From the NCBI GenBank assembly GCA_903970165.1, contig CAJCHZ010000088.1, forward strand, positions 1 to 64,000: DNA of 64,000 nt, written 5' to 3'. Positions 35,267 to 45,599 of this stretch are shown here, piece after piece. The stretch comes from Betaproteobacteria bacterium. Its GTDB lineage: Bacteria > Acidobacteriota > Terriglobia > Acidiferrales > UBA7541. Made by a program: the position numbers and the translations under genes. The notes beneath the pieces are model-generated. The model saw nothing but the letters and a program-made list of their open reading frames with translations, did no database searches and was not told the DNA's origin. Position 1 is the first letter of the stretch. Each line of letters begins with the position of its first letter.

Positions 35267-35599
35267 TTACGATCGAATGCCCAGGAACAAGCCGTAGAGG
35301 CACATCCCGAGCCCGCCGAGAAACACAACGGGAGACAATTAGGTAGTGACCAGAGGATTCGGATACGGCAGGGTCATTGCACGGTAGCCGCCCGCGAAGT
35401 AATGAATCACGGACGCCAGCAGCATGTACATGAGCCCACGCCGAGTTTCCCGACGCCCGTTATTCACCGCCCGGGCTGTCAAACGAACCTAGGGAACCTC
35501 CTCACGGCAATACGGACAGCGGTTCATCCGCGACAGCACGGGCTTTCCGCAAAAGGCACACGGGTTTGTAGCAACCGCGCCCAATTCCGTGGAACTCAT
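35267..35599 (-). pseudogene. Zinc-ribbon membrane protein gene with two in-frame stop codons
   Basis: One continuous frame from the ATG at 35599 to the TAA at 35267 (111 codons) reads NPCAFCGKPVLSRMNRCPYC (zinc ribbon), EEVP, then TAG at codon 37 (35491-35489), a region VRLTARAVNNGRRETRRGLM, a hydrophobic segment YMLLASVIHYFAGGY, TAA at codon 87 (35341-35339), and PVVFLGGLGMCLYGLFLGIR. The frame is unbroken and still protein-like on both sides of each stop, so it looks like a recently inactivated two-helix zinc-ribbon protein. No Shine-Dalgarno is obvious. Confidence 0.65.
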
Positions 35600-35769
35600 A
35601 AACACTTCAAACTCGCCGTCAAAAATAGCCTAATTTCGGGTTTTGGCATCGTCGAGCAAATCCCCCGGGCCGGCGTTACCAACAAGCATTAGCCCAGTCG
35701 CCATTCAGCCTTCTGAAACCAAATCGCTTATGCTACATCTAACAAAAGAGTTCCTCAGGTCTCTCAAAA

Positions 35770-37137
35770 ATGGATGACTTTTCTAAATTCGCCTCCTACG
35801 CCAGCCTTGGCGACGTTGACCCTGTCCCACAGAGCCTGCTGACCGCTTTTCCCGAGCAGGCCAAGACTCTCAGCCTGATGTACGACATCAGCCGCGAGCT
35901 TACTTCGATCCTCGACCGCGAGGAGCTGCTCCGCCTCATCGCCCAGCGCGTCAAGCGCCTCGTCAACTATGACGTCTTCAGCGTCATGCTCTGGAATGAG
36001 TCACGGCAGCTTCTTGAGAGTGTTTTCGGAATGCGCTATGAGGACTCGATTCCGACATTCATGCGCATGCCTCTGCGCCAGGGGCTCACCGGGACTGCTG
36101 CGGCAGAACGCCGCGCGGTGCGCGTGGACGATGTTCTCGACGACGCGCGCTACATTCGCTGCGAAACTGGCCTCAACACGCGCTCCGAGCTCGTCATTCC
36201 TCTTCTCCTGCAGGACCGCCTGATCGGTGTTCTCGACCTGGAAAGCACCCAGCCGCAGGCGTTCACCGCGGAAAATGAACGCATGCTGGTAAAACTGGGG
36301 TCTTTTATCGCGGTCGCGCTTGAAAACGCGCGCCTCTACGAAGAGGCGCGAGAGACGCAGCTCCGGCTTCAGGACGATCTCAACACGGCGCGCGAGATTC
36401 AGCGCCAGCTGCTTCCTCATGGCGCGCGCGGCGTACCCGGTCTCGATCTCGCGGCCGCATACGTTCCAGCGCGCGAGCTGGGCGGCGACTTTTACGATTT
36501 TCTTCCTTATGGAGAGGGAAAGCTTGCTTTGGCGCTCGGCGATGTGTCGGGCAAGGGCACCGCGGCGGCGCTCTATGGCTCGCTCGCCATCGGCACGCTC
36601 CGCGAGTTGGTCGTCGGCAGCACTTGCAGTCCCGCATGCATGCTTGAAATGCTGAACCGCCGCATGCACGGGGCGCGCCTCGATGCACGCTTCATTGCCA
36701 TGCTATTTGCCGTCTACGACGCACCCAACTGTCGTCTTACCCTGGCTAACGCCGGCGGCCCATACCCGCTGTTGGTGCGTAATGGCAAAGCGGAAGAGAT
36801 TCGCGTCGAGGGCGTGCCGCTGGGGCTATTCCCTGATGTCCAGTACGAAGAAACTTCCATCGATCTTCTGCCAGGCGATGTAATTCTCTTCGCGTCAGAC
36901 GGCATTCTTGAATCGGAAAATGGTCAGCAAGAAGAATTTGGCTCCGAGCGGCTTCATGCCGTGCTGGCGGATCATGCCCCGGAAATTTCGGCCAATGAAT
37001 TGTCCGAGAGAATCATCCAGGCGACCGACCAACACAGCGGCCCAGGCACCAACCCGCACGACGACCGGACGCTCCTCGTTCTACGCGTCACATGCGAAGC
37101 TACGGCCGACTACACGAAACTCCCTGTCATCTACTAA
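35770..37137 (+). CDS. GAF-PP2C (RsbU-type) serine phosphatase
   Basis: The 455-residue protein has a GAF domain (residues about 45-195, including ELVIPLLLQDRLIGVLDLES), a short coiled linker (QLRLQDDLNTAREIQRQLLP) and a PP2C/SpoIIE domain with LGGDFYDFL, ALGDVSGKGTAAALYG and LFASDGILES (metal-binding acidic residues present). It likely dephosphorylates an anti-sigma antagonist or similar target. A Ser/Thr kinase gene starts 69 bp downstream on the same strand, so the two may form a kinase-phosphatase pair. Confidence 0.9.
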   Translation: MDDFSKFASYASLGDVDPVPQSLLTAFPEQAKTLSLMYDISRELTSILDREELLRLIAQRVKRLVNYDVFSVMLWNESRQLLESVFGMRYEDSIPTFMRMPLRQGLTGTAAAERRAVRVDDVLDDARYIRCETGLNTRSELVIPLLLQDRLIGVLDLESTQPQAFTAENERMLVKLGSFIAVALENARLYEEARETQLRLQDDLNTAREIQRQLLPHGARGVPGLDLAAAYVPARELGGDFYDFLPYGEGKLALALGDVSGKGTAAALYGSLAIGTLRELVVGSTCSPACMLEMLNRRMHGARLDARFIAMLFAVYDAPNCRLTLANAGGPYPLLVRNGKAEEIRVEGVPLGLFPDVQYEETSIDLLPGDVILFASDGILESENGQQEEFGSERLHAVLADHAPEISANELSERIIQATDQHSGPGTNPHDDRTLLVLRVTCEATADYTKLPVIY

Positions 37138-37206
37138 AACGCTGTTTATCAATTTGTACGAAGCAAGTTTGCCCGCGTGGGATTGCTGGAGTAAACTTGC
37201 CGCTCA

Positions 37207-39882
37207 GTGGCAGATACTCTTCCCACTATCGGTCAAACAATCTCTCACTATACCGTCCTAGAAACTATTGGCGGCGGAGGCATGGGCGTCGTCTATAAGG
37301 CGACGGACACGAGGCTCGGCCGCTATGTAGCGCTGAAATTCCTTCCCGATGACATTTCTAACCACCCTCAGGTCATCGAGCGATTCCGGCGCGAAGCACG
37401 CACTGCCTCCTCGCTGAATCACCCGAACATCTGCACCGTTTACGACATCGGCGAGTTCGAAGGCCGTCCGTTTATTGCCATGGAGCTGCTCGAGGGCCAA
37501 ACGCTGAAGCAGCGTATCTCCAAAAAGTCTATTCCAATAAGCGAGCTTCTGGACATCGCTATTCAGCTTGCCGATGCTCTGGAAGCGGCCCACTCCAAGG
37601 GCATCGTCCATCGTGACATCAAATCCGCCAACATTTTCCTCGTTGATCGCGGGCCGGCGAAGATATTGGATTTCGGCCTGGCGAAACTGACCGAATACAG
37701 GCAACCTGCGGTTCATTCTACAAACGAAGCATCCCCACCTACCCACGTGCGCGTCGTGGACCAGGAACTCACGAGCCCAGGCACGTCCATTGGTACGGTC
37801 GCTTACATGTCCCCGGAGCAGGCACGCGGGGAAGAACTGGATGGACGCGCGGATTTGTATTCACTCGGAGTCGTGCTTTACGAAATGGCCGCGGGTGTAC
37901 TCCCCTTCGCAAACCAGGCGGTTGCATTGGTTTACGACAGCATTCTCCATCGCTCCGCGGCTCCCGCTTCGAGAGTGAATGCAAATTTGCCGCCTGCTCT
38001 GGATAATATTTTGGCCAAGGCGCTGGATAAAGATATCGCGCTGCGCTATCAGACTGCCGGCGAACTTCGTTCCGACCTGAAACGCCTGAAGCGCGAGATC
38101 GATGCGGGACGCTCGGGAACGGGCACCGTTCCGCCGCACGTTCCAGAAAAGCACGCAGATCATAAAACCCGTTCAAGCAGAGGCCTGCGCAAAGTGCCGG
38201 CCGTGGCAGCCGTTGTTCTCTTCGTCGCCCTGGTGATTCTTATCTATGTGCTGTCGCTCCCGGTATCGCAGCCGCGCGTCTTGCGAACCACCCAGCTCAC
38301 GCGCAACAATCTGCCGAAAGCAGACGTGGTCACCGATGGCTCGCGGCTCTATTTTATTGAGGGGCAATCCACGCTTTCGCAAACTTCGGTAAACGGCGGG
38401 GAGATTTTCCCCATTGTGACCTCCCTGGAAGACACTGGCTCTGCCAATATTTTCGACATCTCGCCGGACGGGTCGACGCTCTTGATGAATACCGCCCGCG
38501 GCACTTCTCTTGATGGCCAGCTCTGGGCAGTTCCTGTCATTGGGGGCACGCCGCGTAAATTATCTAATCTGGAAGGCCACGCCGGGGCATGGTCGCCGGA
38601 CCGCAAAACGCTCGCCTTCGCGAACGGTAACGAAATTTTCCTGGCGGCGAGCGACGGCGGCGAAGCGCGCCGCATTTTGAAACCAGCCGGAACGCCCACC
38701 GATCTCCACTGGTCGCCCGCCGGCTCGATTTTGCGTTTTACATTGAGTGATCCGCGAACCAATGCCCGTTCGATTTGGCAAGCCTCTTCCGATGGCAGCG
38801 ACCTGCATCCATTGCTTGCCGGTTGGAACGCGACACCCAACGAATGCTGCGGCAACTGGACGCCTGACGGAAGCTTTTTCGTCTTTCAGTCCTTCCGCGA
38901 TGGAACCGCGAACCTCTGGGCGCTGCGCGAACATGGCCGCCGATTCGGATCCACTCGCGCCGAACCGGCCCAGTTGACCACAGGCCCAATGAACGTAGGC
39001 GCTCCCGTTCCGAGCCGCGATGGCAAAAAGATTTTCGTTCAGGGTTGGCAGTCTCGCGGAGAGTTAGTTCGCTACGATGCAAAATCGGGCCATTTCGCGC
39101 CGTACCTTTCGGGAGTCTCCGCCCTGGATCTAGACTTTTCCCGGGATGGCGAGTGGGTCGTATACAACGACGGGACCGATGGTACCCTCTGGCGAAGCAA
39201 AATGGACGGTACGCAAAAGCTTCAGTTGGTCTCCCCTCCGATGGAAGCCTACCTCGCTCGATGGTCTCCGGACGGCAAGCAACTCGCCTTCTTCGGTCAC
39301 CCCCCGGGCGAACCCTGGCACATTTATGTTATCCCTGCCGAGGGCGGCGCGCCCGAATTGCTCTACCGCAACGCGAACAACCTGGCAGACCCCAGTTGGT
39401 CCCCTGACGGCAAATCGTTGGCTTTCGGGCAGAATTCACTCAACAATCAGGGCTCGGCAATTTACGTATTCGACCTGAAAACGCGAAGCGCCGCAAAGCT
39501 GCCGGAATCAGACGGTCTCTATTCTCCGCGATGGTCCCCTGATGGGCGCTACGTCGCGGCTCTTACGCTGGACTCTCTCAAGCTGATGCTCTTTGATTTC
39601 ACAACGCAAAAATGGACGGAGCTTGCCAAGATTTTCGCGTCGTATCCGACCTGGTCTCGCGATGCGCGCTACCTTTATTTTGACGGCACTCGAGACAACG
39701 AGGAGGGCTACTTCCGCGTACAAACCAGCAACGGCAAACTCGAACGCCTCTTTAGCCTGAAAGGCTTTCACGCCGCCGGAGGCGTTTTCGGAAACTGGAG
39801 CGGCCTCGCCCCCGACGAATCCACACTGCTGGTGCGAGACGCCAGCATCCAGGAAATCTACGCCCTGGACTGGCAGCCTTAG
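37207..39882 (+). CDS. Ser/Thr protein kinase with membrane helix and WD40-like propeller
   Basis: The 891-residue protein has a Hanks-type kinase (residues about 15-295): glycine loop [12 protein letters not shown], Lys44 in [14 protein letters not shown] (Asp137), DFG (Asp155) and [21 protein letters not shown] membrane helix (about 330-351) is followed by a periplasmic region of PD40/TolB-like repeats ([49 protein letters not shown]). This kinase-TM-propeller architecture is common in Acidobacteriota and suggests a surface sensor. Starts with GTG. The partner phosphatase gene precedes it. Confidence 0.93.
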   Translation: MADTLPTIGQTISHYTVLETIGGGGMGVVYKATDTRLGRYVALKFLPDDISNHPQVIERFRREARTASSLNHPNICTVYDIGEFEGRPFIAMELLEGQTLKQRISKKSIPISELLDIAIQLADALEAAHSKGIVHRDIKSANIFLVDRGPAKILDFGLAKLTEYRQPAVHSTNEASPPTHVRVVDQELTSPGTSIGTVAYMSPEQARGEELDGRADLYSLGVVLYEMAAGVLPFANQAVALVYDSILHRSAAPASRVNANLPPALDNILAKALDKDIALRYQTAGELRSDLKRLKREIDAGRSGTGTVPPHVPEKHADHKTRSSRGLRKVPAVAAVVLFVALVILIYVLSLPVSQPRVLRTTQLTRNNLPKADVVTDGSRLYFIEGQSTLSQTSVNGGEIFPIVTSLEDTGSANIFDISPDGSTLLMNTARGTSLDGQLWAVPVIGGTPRKLSNLEGHAGAWSPDRKTLAFANGNEIFLAASDGGEARRILKPAGTPTDLHWSPAGSILRFTLSDPRTNARSIWQASSDGSDLHPLLAGWNATPNECCGNWTPDGSFFVFQSFRDGTANLWALREHGRRFGSTRAEPAQLTTGPMNVGAPVPSRDGKKIFVQGWQSRGELVRYDAKSGHFAPYLSGVSALDLDFSRDGEWVVYNDGTDGTLWRSKMDGTQKLQLVSPPMEAYLARWSPDGKQLAFFGHPPGEPWHIYVIPAEGGAPELLYRNANNLADPSWSPDGKSLAFGQNSLNNQGSAIYVFDLKTRSAAKLPESDGLYSPRWSPDGRYVAALTLDSLKLMLFDFTTQKWTELAKIFASYPTWSRDARYLYFDGTRDNEEGYFRVQTSNGKLERLFSLKGFHAAGGVFGNWSGLAPDESTLLVRDASIQEIYALDWQP

Positions 39883-39936
39883 CGGCCGACCATTAGACGT
39901 TTTCTTTTCCGTGCCCCTCAACGAAAAGCTACAAAC

Positions 39937-40896
39937 TCACTTCGTTGAACTATTGGCCCAACGCAAAACTCGCAGCGCACGCAATGTGTTCCACCGGCTT
40001 GCGCTGCCGACGCCGGTCTCCATCTCTAATGGAATGCGTTCGCGATGAAGCAGGTTGAGCGGCCATCGCCCATTCTGGTGGCGGCGCTCGATTACAATTT
40101 CAACGGCTTCACGCACGCGCCGGTCCGGTTTGATTTCCGCATTCCGCAGATAATCTAGCCCGCGCAAAACGTCGTAGTGCCAGAACGGCGGGTAGGAAAA
40201 TCGCAACCAGCGTTTGTCAACGACTTCGCCCGTGCTCAGCGACCGGAACAACCCGCGATCGAGCAGATATTTCTCGCCCCTCCTGCGCGCTTTCGTGACG
40301 GCCACCGATTTGCCCACTGCTCGTTCGTAATCGATCAGCCCTTCTAGCACACAGATCGTGGTGTGGAACGAAGAGCGCGTGCTTTTGGGCCTCTTCGGAC
40401 TTTCCTCCTGCGCTTCACAGTTCCAGCCGCCATCTTCAAGCTGCTCATTCAGAAGTTGCCTGGCCAGCGCGTCGTTCGGTTCCTTGAAATACGCGCCGAT
40501 GCCAAGGATTCTGCCGTTGATGCACGGCTCCGTTTCGCCGCGCAGGAAGGGCCGGTTGCCATGCCACTTAAAGACCAGCCACTTCTTCACGCGGTCGATC
40601 ATTTTGCGCGCCTGTTTGCTCGTTGGGTCCAGACCAAGGTCTTTAAGAACGACGATGCTGTTGAACGTTACCAGCAAGCCTTGGTCCTCCTTCGGCCCCC
40701 CAAACTTTCCGGTGGAAGACTGCCGCGCGAGAAGCTGCGCTCCCCAGCCTTCGGTTGCTACCCGAGACCGCTCGGCTGCGATCGCATCGGGCACTTCATC
40801 GGTAAGGTGCCTCATGACCTGCCAGCGAATGGACGGGTCCGAATCAAGTAGCCATTTGAGGTGCGCGGGCCGTGGCGCGTAATCCTGTAGGCGCAT
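39937..40896 (-). CDS. Alpha-alpha toroid protein (squalene-cyclase/prenyltransferase-like fold)
   Basis: The 319-residue protein has repeated helical pairs with conserved Trp/Gly features: WLLDSDPSIRWQVMRHL, EGWGAQLLARQSSTGKFG, LEDGGWNCEAQEESPK and RRHQNGRWPLNLLHRE, typical of toroid proteins often annotated as squalene cyclase-like. The DxDD or catalytic zinc motifs of true cyclases or prenyltransferases are not seen, so an enzymatic role is uncertain. No signal peptide. It stands alone. Confidence 0.75.
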   Translation of the reverse strand: MRLQDYAPRPAHLKWLLDSDPSIRWQVMRHLTDEVPDAIAAERSRVATEGWGAQLLARQSSTGKFGGPKEDQGLLVTFNSIVVLKDLGLDPTSKQARKMIDRVKKWLVFKWHGNRPFLRGETEPCINGRILGIGAYFKEPNDALARQLLNEQLEDGGWNCEAQEESPKRPKSTRSSFHTTICVLEGLIDYERAVGKSVAVTKARRRGEKYLLDRGLFRSLSTGEVVDKRWLRFSYPPFWHYDVLRGLDYLRNAEIKPDRRVREAVEIVIERRHQNGRWPLNLLHRERIPLEMETGVGSASRWNTLRALRVLRWANSSTK

Positions 40897-40996
40897 TCGT
40901 CTTTTATAGCATGGACTGTGTAAGGTTTGGCCTCATGCCGAGCCGCCTTTGCATCGGCGTCCTGCGCGTGGCAGAACGCGGGAAGAAAAAAAGCGC

Positions 40997-43681
40997 TCAC
41001 TCTTCTCTTAATGCACGCAACGGATCAATACGCGAAGCGCGCCGCGCAGGCAAGTACGTCGCGGCCATCGCAATAAACAGCAAGAACAGCGAAACGACGG
41101 CAAACGGCACCATGCTCAGCTCTCCGATGCTGAGAAACGCTGTGTGCGTCAGTGCCCTGCAAAGCTGTACGCCAATCACCAACCCCACTGCAACACCGGC
41201 TATCCCCAACCCCAGTCCCTCCTTCAAAACCATCTTCAACACGCTGAAGGGATTCGCTCCAAGCGCCATTCGAATGCCAATCTCCCTCGTCCGGCGGCTC
41301 ACCGAATAAGTCACCAGCCCATACAATCCGACCGCGGCCAACAACAGGCCCATAGCCCCAAGCGCCGATATGATCCCGTCGATCAAAAGCGGCGTTTTCA
41401 CGGCTCGATTGGTATAAATGTCATGCATCGTTCGCGCATCGAACACCGGCATATCTCGGTCCATTTCCTGAACAACCTGCCGCAATACCGGGGCCAGAGC
41501 AGCAGCGTCCGGCGATTTCGCTTCGGCAATCAGAGTCATCTGCGGCTGTTGATTCTGGGCGAAAGGCAGGTATACAAAATCCAGCGGCGCCTCACTGATC
41601 GATAGATACTTCGTCGTCCTGGCGACGCCGACAATCTCGACCAGTTTCCCGCTCTCAGTTCGCAAGTGAAATCTTTTGCCGAGCGCGTCCTGATTCGGCC
41701 AATAGTCGTGCGCGAACTGCTCGTTCACCACGGCCACGGCTGGCGCATCCTTGTTATCGGATTCCGCGAAACTCCGCCCGCGAACGATCGGTATTCTCAT
41801 CAAATCGAAATAATTATCGCTCACTACGTTGTCGAAGATGGTGATTGCTTCCTGGCCGAGCTCCAACTGGTGCCCTTCCGGAACTACTCCCAACTGGCTC
41901 GCGCCCATCGAAATAGGAATCGACGATGCCAGCGTTGCCGAATTCACATCGGGTGCCAAGCGCGTCTTGTCCAAAAGCTGTTTGTAAAACAGCTCCGTCT
42001 GCGCATCCGCATAGCGGAGCAAGCTCGTATTCAGACTCGCGACGAAAAGACGATCCGTCCGGAATCCAGGTCCTCGTACAATTTCGGCCTGGAACCCCTG
42101 CACTAGGACCGCGGATACGACCAGAAGCACCAGAGAAATCGCCAATTGCCCGGCCACAAGCAAATTGCGGCCCCAGGGCTTGCCCGTCTTGGAGGTCATA
42201 GCATCGGCGGCCTTCAACGCCGGCACCAAATCCGGCCGCGTGCTGATGAGCGCAGGCGCCAGGCCAAATAAGAGTGTGGTCACAATCGATGCACCAAACG
42301 TAAACAAGAGAACGCGAGTATCGACCTGCATGTCGAGTTTGACGGGCAGGTCACTCGGCAGAGGTATGCTCGTAAAGGATTTCACCGCTGCGTAAGCAAT
42401 TCCCAAGCCCGCGATGCCGCCTCCAAGCGCAAGAAAAAGATTTTCGATCAGCAGCTGCCGAATCAGCGAGAGCCGTCCGGCTCCCACCGCTATGCGCACC
42501 GCAATCTCGCGCGCCCGCGTCGCCGAGCGGCTCAAAAGCAGTCCGGCAACATTCGTGCACGCGACCAGCAGAACGCTCACGGCAAGCAAGCCCAGCATGG
42601 CAATAAACACCGTTCTTTGTGGCGCGTAATTCGTTTGAAACTGGAGCTGCGTTTCCACCTTCATACGCAGACTTCCATCCGTTTTCGGATAGGTTTTCTG
42701 CAACTCGTTTGTCAGGCCGTCTATGTCGGATTGAGCTTGAGCGATTGTTACACCCTGCTTCAAACGGCCCTTTACCGCCAGCCACCGGACCTGCCGATCT
42801 TCCAGATTGTTGACAGCTCCCATGCGCGGCGAAAGAGCGAACGGCACGTAAAGTGCCGGACGCACGAACTGATCTGTGCCGCTGAAAGATTCAGGCGTGA
42901 CGCCAAGGACGGTGAACTCGATTCCATTCAGCCACAGTTTCTGGCCAATCGCGGAAACGGAACCGCCGTATTGCGAGACCCAAAGTTCGTGACTGAGCAC
43001 GACGACGGTGTCGCGTCCTTGGCCCTCATCTTCCTCCGGCAGAAATCCGCGGCCAAGCTGGGGCTCAACACCCAGGACCTTGAAGAAATTCCCCGAAACG
43101 AACATGCCGTATTTCATCTTGGGTACGTTTTCCCGGTTGGGCGCAAAGCCGAATGAGGAAAACGATGTGGCGATCAGCCCCTCAAACGTGCGGTTGTGAT
43201 CGCGGAATTGCGCGTAATCCGGATACGAAATGCCACTCAATCCCGGGAACATCTGGTCCGTAACTGGACTGATCGCTATAACGCCTTCGGGCTTGGGAAC
43301 CGAAAGTGGACGCAAGAGCAACGCGTCAGCGATGCTGTACATCGCCGAAGTTGCTCCCAGCCCAAGCGCCAGGGAAAATATTGCCACCGTTGCAAAGCCC
43401 GGTTTTTTTCGCAGCATTCGCGCGGCATAACGCACGTCCCGGAACGTGCCTTCCATGACAGCGCCCGTTTGCGCTTCTCTCACGTTCTGCTTTACTTGCT
43501 CCGGGCCTTCAAATTTGAGCCGTGCCGCCTTTCGCGCTTCCTCTCTCGACATCCCTCGCTCCACATAGCGGTCTACAACCTCTTCAAAGTACGCTCCTAC
43601 TTCGGCGTCCAGATCTCTATCGCTTCTTCTCCGGCGGAAGATTTGATCAAAAAGCACCGTTGCGCGGCTGATCCAGGACAT
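40997..43681 (-). CDS. Second ADOP-family permease (MacB-like)
   Basis: The 894-residue protein has the N-terminal ADOP helical domain (residues about 1-70, DRDLDAEVGAYFEEVVDRYV), the first membrane helix (FATVAIFSLALGLGATSAMY), a MacB-type periplasmic domain, helix groups near 375-490 and 515-535, and the C-terminal GLVTYSVSRRTREIGIRMAL helices. It matches the 4053-6770 permease in layout. It starts 2 nt after the PadR stop (TAGTCATG); the Shine-Dalgarno GAGGAG lies inside padR, so the two are translationally coupled. Confidence 0.9.
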   Translation of the reverse strand: MSWISRATVLFDQIFRRRRSDRDLDAEVGAYFEEVVDRYVERGMSREEARKAARLKFEGPEQVKQNVREAQTGAVMEGTFRDVRYAARMLRKKPGFATVAIFSLALGLGATSAMYSIADALLLRPLSVPKPEGVIAISPVTDQMFPGLSGISYPDYAQFRDHNRTFEGLIATSFSSFGFAPNRENVPKMKYGMFVSGNFFKVLGVEPQLGRGFLPEEDEGQGRDTVVVLSHELWVSQYGGSVSAIGQKLWLNGIEFTVLGVTPESFSGTDQFVRPALYVPFALSPRMGAVNNLEDRQVRWLAVKGRLKQGVTIAQAQSDIDGLTNELQKTYPKTDGSLRMKVETQLQFQTNYAPQRTVFIAMLGLLAVSVLLVACTNVAGLLLSRSATRAREIAVRIAVGAGRLSLIRQLLIENLFLALGGGIAGLGIAYAAVKSFTSIPLPSDLPVKLDMQVDTRVLLFTFGASIVTTLLFGLAPALISTRPDLVPALKAADAMTSKTGKPWGRNLLVAGQLAISLVLLVVSAVLVQGFQAEIVRGPGFRTDRLFVASLNTSLLRYADAQTELFYKQLLDKTRLAPDVNSATLASSIPISMGASQLGVVPEGHQLELGQEAITIFDNVVSDNYFDLMRIPIVRGRSFAESDNKDAPAVAVVNEQFAHDYWPNQDALGKRFHLRTESGKLVEIVGVARTTKYLSISEAPLDFVYLPFAQNQQPQMTLIAEAKSPDAAALAPVLRQVVQEMDRDMPVFDARTMHDIYTNRAVKTPLLIDGIISALGAMGLLLAAVGLYGLVTYSVSRRTREIGIRMALGANPFSVLKMVLKEGLGLGIAGVAVGLVIGVQLCRALTHTAFLSIGELSMVPFAVVSLFLLFIAMAATYLPARRASRIDPLRALREE

Positions 43682-43683
43682 GA

Positions 43684-44016
43684 CTAGGACTCCTCGGCCA
43701 AAACACGGTTCATCGCAGTAAACACCTTCTCCCAATTGCGCTTCTCGGCCGCAAGCCGCGACCTGCCGCTCTTCGTCAGTTCATAGACTTTAACGCGGCG
43801 CTTGTTCCCCAATTCCGTCCATTTCCCCGCAATCCAGCCTTGCTCAGCAAGGCGGTGCAGGGCGGGGAAGAGCGAACCGGGGCCCACGATGAAGACGCCG
43901 CGTGTGACTTGTTCAATGCGGTCGGAAATGCCAACTCCGTGCAGTGGCTGCAGGTCCAGCGTTCGCAAAATCAGCAAATCCAGTGTCCCTTGCAATAGTT
44001 CAGCTTGCTTGGTCAT
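43684..44016 (-). CDS. PadR family transcriptional regulator (second copy)
   Basis: This 110-residue protein begins MTKQAELLQGTLDLLILRTL and has HGVGISDRIEQVTRGVF, VGPGSLFPALHRLAEQGWI and VYELTKSGRSRL, close to the regulator at 3565. It likely represses itself and the downstream ADOP gene. The first ATG after the -10 is at 44016, so the predicted mRNA leader is only a few bases; no Shine-Dalgarno is present. Confidence 0.9.
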   Translation of the reverse strand: MTKQAELLQGTLDLLILRTLDLQPLHGVGISDRIEQVTRGVFIVGPGSLFPALHRLAEQGWIAGKWTELGNKRRVKVYELTKSGRSRLAAEKRNWEKVFTAMNRVLAEES

Positions 44017-44026
44017 AACAGGCTCA

Positions 44027-44055
44027 TGATATCGATTGACGATATCGCGTGTCAA
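44027..44055 (-). promoter_or_regulatory. Second padR promoter with inverted repeat between -35 and -10
   Basis: On the minus strand TTGACA (44055-44050), 17 nt, ATATCA (44032-44027). GATATCG (44028-44034) and CGATATC (44040-44046) form a perfect 7-bp inverted repeat with a 5-nt gap, the same gap as in the padR promoter at 3511. Likely PadR operator. Confidence 0.6.
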
Positions 44056-44184
44056 TAGATGCCCGCGCCGCCGGCTCCCGTGTGCGCTTCAGCCGATGGG
44101 GCGCGTCCAATCACGAGTTGCATAGGGAGCTGTAACGGCGCCCACAAATAGAGCGGTATTTTCGGATGATCAGCGCGAACGCGG

Positions 44185-44439
44185 TCAGGCCGAGCGCGCC
44201 CTTTTCCATTCCAATCGGGGCAGTTCTAGGTTGGCGGTCTTGCTGAGATACGCCTGCGCGTGCGCCGCGGCTCTTTCTTTTCCCTGCTCGATGTCGTCTA
44301 CGGCCTCGGAAGGCGCGATCCAGCTTTTGGAGCGGACATTGTAAACAGAAGCTTGCACTCCGAGCGGGCTTTGCTCCGAAAACAGTCGCAAGTGCTCATC
44401 GCCGACTTTAACTTCCGCCCACACACCTTCATCCAACAT
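44185..44439 (-). CDS. Small hypothetical protein
   Basis: From the ATG at 44439, with GGGGAG 7 nt upstream, the 84-residue frame reads MLDEGVWAEVKVGDEHLRLF and SKSWIAPSEAVDDIEQGKER, a soluble mixed alpha/beta composition. No domain is recognised. The open frame on the opposite strand lacks coding features, so I favour the minus strand. Length and start are tentative. Confidence 0.5.
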   Translation of the reverse strand: MLDEGVWAEVKVGDEHLRLFSEQSPLGVQASVYNVRSKSWIAPSEAVDDIEQGKERAAAHAQAYLSKTANLELPRLEWKRARSA

Positions 44440-44662
44440 TGGGTAACTCCCCACGCATCTGCCGCCGCGTTCAAGATTACCACCATGCTGCCCCGCAAGG
44501 CCGTGTTCGATTATGAACATTTCCAGCAATTCAACTCGTCAGGCAAATGGAATGAATTCCGGGTAGCGAGACATCCGGCCTGCCCCCGGCGTGGATTTTT
44601 CGCAGTGCGCAACTCTTACGCAACGTTTTGCATGGGAACGGCGCGGCTCTTTTCTGCTAATC

Positions 44663-45376
44663 CTACTTTGTCGGCGCAAGCGTGCCGTCCGACCACTTGC
44701 TGACGGGGATCATGAACACGGTAAAGTGGTTGTCGACATCTTGAAACGCGAAAATCGGGGAACCCGGATTATTCGCGCCCCATGCCTTTGGATCAATGAG
44801 CGGAACGAAGATCATCACGTGGGGGAGCCACGGTCCGGCGGCCTCGTCGTTCAGGTAGCCCTGGCTCGACATCATGTAGCACATCGAATCTGGCTCCGGA
44901 AGCGGCAGCTCTTTCTTGTCGAAAGCGGATCGGATGCTCTCGAACATTTGCTCTTTGGATTTTCCTTCCAGGATCAACTCTGTCCTGCGGAGGATGATGG
45001 GCAAATTGGATCGCACCGCTGGCGCGTTGAAACAAGTCGGAGAACGCAGCTTTGGATTCCAAAAATCCGGGTGATTCGCGTCGACTGTCCAGGATCGTTG
45101 AACCATGCAAACGAAACCGTTCGTGCCCTTGACCGCGCTTTCGTAGCTGTGCTGGCCCAGCACTAAAACCTCGGCGTCCTTGGATATCGCCGGCGGTGCC
45201 GCGCTTCGCGCCAAAGCTATCTCCGCATTTCGCTCCATCAGATATTGCTCGAGGGGAGCCATCTTTGGATAGTTCGTCTTTATGATGCTTTGCGACTGAG
45301 CTTCCTGGCATACGCAGACCATCAGAACGAGTAGACACGCGGCAAATATAATTTTTTCAGCAACGTTACGATTCAT
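44663..45376 (-). CDS. Secreted protein of unknown function
   Basis: The 237-residue protein has a signal peptide (IIFAACLLVLMVCVCQEAQS), then a soluble domain with Trp/Pro-rich segments (SWTVDANHPDFWNPKLRS, AAGPWLPHVMIFVPLIDPKA, FMIPVSKWSDG). Two Cys are likely paired. GGGGTG lies just upstream of the start. No known family recognised. Probably periplasmic. Confidence 0.75.
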   Translation of the reverse strand: MNRNVAEKIIFAACLLVLMVCVCQEAQSQSIIKTNYPKMAPLEQYLMERNAEIALARSAAPPAISKDAEVLVLGQHSYESAVKGTNGFVCMVQRSWTVDANHPDFWNPKLRSPTCFNAPAVRSNLPIILRRTELILEGKSKEQMFESIRSAFDKKELPLPEPDSMCYMMSSQGYLNDEAAGPWLPHVMIFVPLIDPKAWGANNPGSPIFAFQDVDNHFTVFMIPVSKWSDGTLAPTK

Positions 45377-45599
45377 TGTTCACCCCAGACATGTGGCGTT
45401 CCGGCGTTCGAAGGAACTCGTTGTGCTCGAATCTAGTCTATCCTTCGACCGGCGGAAAGGGATATGTGATGAAGAGCGAAGAAAACGGTACGAGGCGAAG
45501 GAAACCACGGACGGGCATTCGGGAGCCTTACCACGCTAATCGTCACCCCGGGCGAGGAAGTCCCGTCCTCTATCCCCTGAATAAGCTATTAAGCGAAAG

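Noticed and set aside
44260-44703. Plus-strand frame opposite two minus-strand hypothetical genes
   Set aside because: Minus-strand frames have Shine-Dalgarno sites and a signal peptide; this one has neither.
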